Shown one piece after another: positions 4,743-5,306 of a stretch of DNA of 5,306 bases. Below the pieces are notes generated by a model that worked only from the letters and a program-made list of their open reading frames with translations, did not search any database and was not told the origin of the DNA. Both the position numbers and the translations under genes were made by a program. Each line of letters begins with the position of its first letter. Position 1 is the stretch's first letter. Source of the stretch: Sporomusa silvacetica DSM 10669 (GTDB lineage: Bacteria; Bacillota; Negativicutes; Sporomusales; Sporomusaceae); contig NZ_LSLK01000151.1 in the NCBI RefSeq assembly GCF_002257705.1, positions 1 to 5,306 on the forward strand, written 5' to 3'.

Positions 4743-4810
4743 GTGCGCCAAGAAGCGCACGGAGTATAGCAGGTGGGAGTCCCGCCTGGGAAGGTCTAGC
4801 CAGCCACCCC
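4743..4810 (+). mobile_element. Group II intron 5' end, truncated
   Basis: GTGCGCC at 4743 fits the group II 5' splice-site consensus (GUGYG). CCGTGCGC (4741-4748) pairs with GCGCACGG (4755-4762). CAGGTGGG-AGT-CCCGCCTG (4770-4788) forms the AGGUG.GAGUCC.. hairpin typical of domain I in bacterial introns, and GGTCTAGCCAGCCACCCC follows as it does there. Recognisable intron sequence ends near 4810, where an A-run begins; no reverse transcriptase/maturase, domain V or 3' end is present before the RAYT left end at 4865. It is therefore a dead remnant of about 70-120 bases. Confidence 0.65.
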
Positions 4811-4864
4811 CAAAAAAAACAGAGACCAGTTAGTTAAAGTCAAGCCCTAAACCAGGCGAAACAA

Positions 4865-4886
4865 AGGGACGGTTCTAGCGTTTCCT
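4865..4886. repeat. Left terminal inverted repeat of the second RAYT element
   Basis: The 22 bases beginning AGGGACGGTTCTAGCGTTTC are the reverse complement of 253-274 at 20 of 22 positions. They precede the second transposase by about 50 bases, which contain TATGAT-like -10 candidates (4894-4904) without a convincing -35. Confidence 0.8.
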
Positions 4887-4935
4887 AACTTTCTATGATA
4901 TGATAAGAGGAAAAGCGTTAAAGTAGGTGAGTAAA

Positions 4936-5306
4936 ATGCCGCGAACTGCCCGGAAGAAGTAATAGCGGAATATATCATATAATGCTGCGAGGAATAAACA
5001 GACAAATTATATTTGAGGATGATGAAGATAGAGTTAAGTTTATTGATACTTTAAAGCATTATAAGCAGAAATGTGGATTTAACGTTTTTGCCTATTGCCT
5101 TATGGATAATCATGTTCACCTTATTATAAAAGTGAATAACGAGTCGTTGGAAAGCATAATGAAACGAATAGGAGTAAGTTATGTTTATTGGTATAATTGG
5201 AAATACAAACGGTCTGGTCATTTATTTCAAGATAGATACAAAAGTGAAGTAATCGAAGATGATAGTTATTTATTGTCAGTAGTACGATACATACACCAAA
5301 ACCCTA
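4936..5306 (+). pseudogene. REP-associated Y1 (HUH) transposase, N-terminal part, frameshifted
   Basis: AGGTGAG (4924-4930) precedes the ATG at 4936, which encodes MPRTARKK and then TAA and TAG (4960-4965). From 4958 another frame continues as SNSGIYHIMLRGINRQIIFE to the window end, and joined it reads MPRTARK+SNSGIYHIMLRGIN, the normal RAYT start, so one or two bases appear altered at 4954-4960. The HUH motif is NHVHLI with histidines at 5111-5113 and 5117-5119, after FAYCLMD. The catalytic tyrosine should be one of those in SYVYWYNWKYKRSGHLFQDR (5177 onward). RYIHQNP at the end is also family-typical. This enzyme class cuts single-stranded DNA at REP hairpins and forms a 5'-phosphotyrosine. 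An internal ATG at 4982 would lose conserved residues. The gene runs off the window. Confidence 0.85.

Noticed and set aside
4641..4886. CRISPR-like spacing of repeated GGGGACGG units.
   Set aside because: Only two exact 18-base copies at one spacing, with the third unit divergent; the repeats also occur singly elsewhere, and no cas genes are present.

Overview
The window reads as a low-GC, endospore-forming Firmicute. Evidence: two spore-coat (CotF-type) reading frames, strong purine-rich ribosome binding sites, intrinsic terminators with T-runs, and at least six copies of a GGGACGG repeat core that I associate with Negativicutes/Sporomusaceae and Peptococcaceae-like genomes. The family-level placement is inference from memory, not from a search.

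Layout. 1-275: the 3' end of a REP-associated (Y1/HUH) transposase and its terminal repeat, which abuts the C-terminal 62 codons of a class I/II aminotransferase (277-465). 466-737: a strong terminator and a promoter. 738-1268: an intact membrane-anchored 3D-domain (cell-wall hydrolase-type) protein. 1332-1531: a promoter, a ykkC-class (guanidine-I superfamily) riboswitch-like leader and its terminator, upstream of a frameshifted HAD-IIA (NagD-like) phosphatase (1556-1919). 1962-2177: degenerate or short frames leading into a spore-coat pair, of which only the second (2200-2583, CotF-like) is substantial. 2576-3232 (-): an unrecognised coiled-coil protein convergent with it. 3242-3544: a weak HicB-like fossil and a REP-type hairpin with a T-run. 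3545-3859: a Tat-signal ORF whose tail is made of REP sequence. 3894-4370: an intact Bcp/PrxQ peroxiredoxin without the usual resolving Cys. 4437-4647 (-): a LysM-protein tail and its terminator, cut off at a repeat. 4641-4886: a mosaic of repeats and a truncated group II intron 5' end. 4936-5306: the 5' part of a second REP-associated transposase, with an early frameshift.

The genes do not form one pathway. Clearly intact genes are the 3D protein, the CotF-like protein, the (-) coiled-coil protein and the peroxiredoxin. Around them lies debris: two transposase ends in the same orientation with matching inverted ends (253-274 and 4865-4886), dispersed GGGACGG-core hairpins that truncate, extend or terminate genes, and several pseudogenes. 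Three of the breaks (about 1578-1584, 1679-1682, 2027-2031) each look like one missing T in a T-run, so either real decay or systematic homopolymer error could explain them. The observations most worth following are the ykkC-type leader in front of a HAD phosphatase, the REP/RAYT system rewriting gene ends, and the hidden LysM and aminotransferase remnants.
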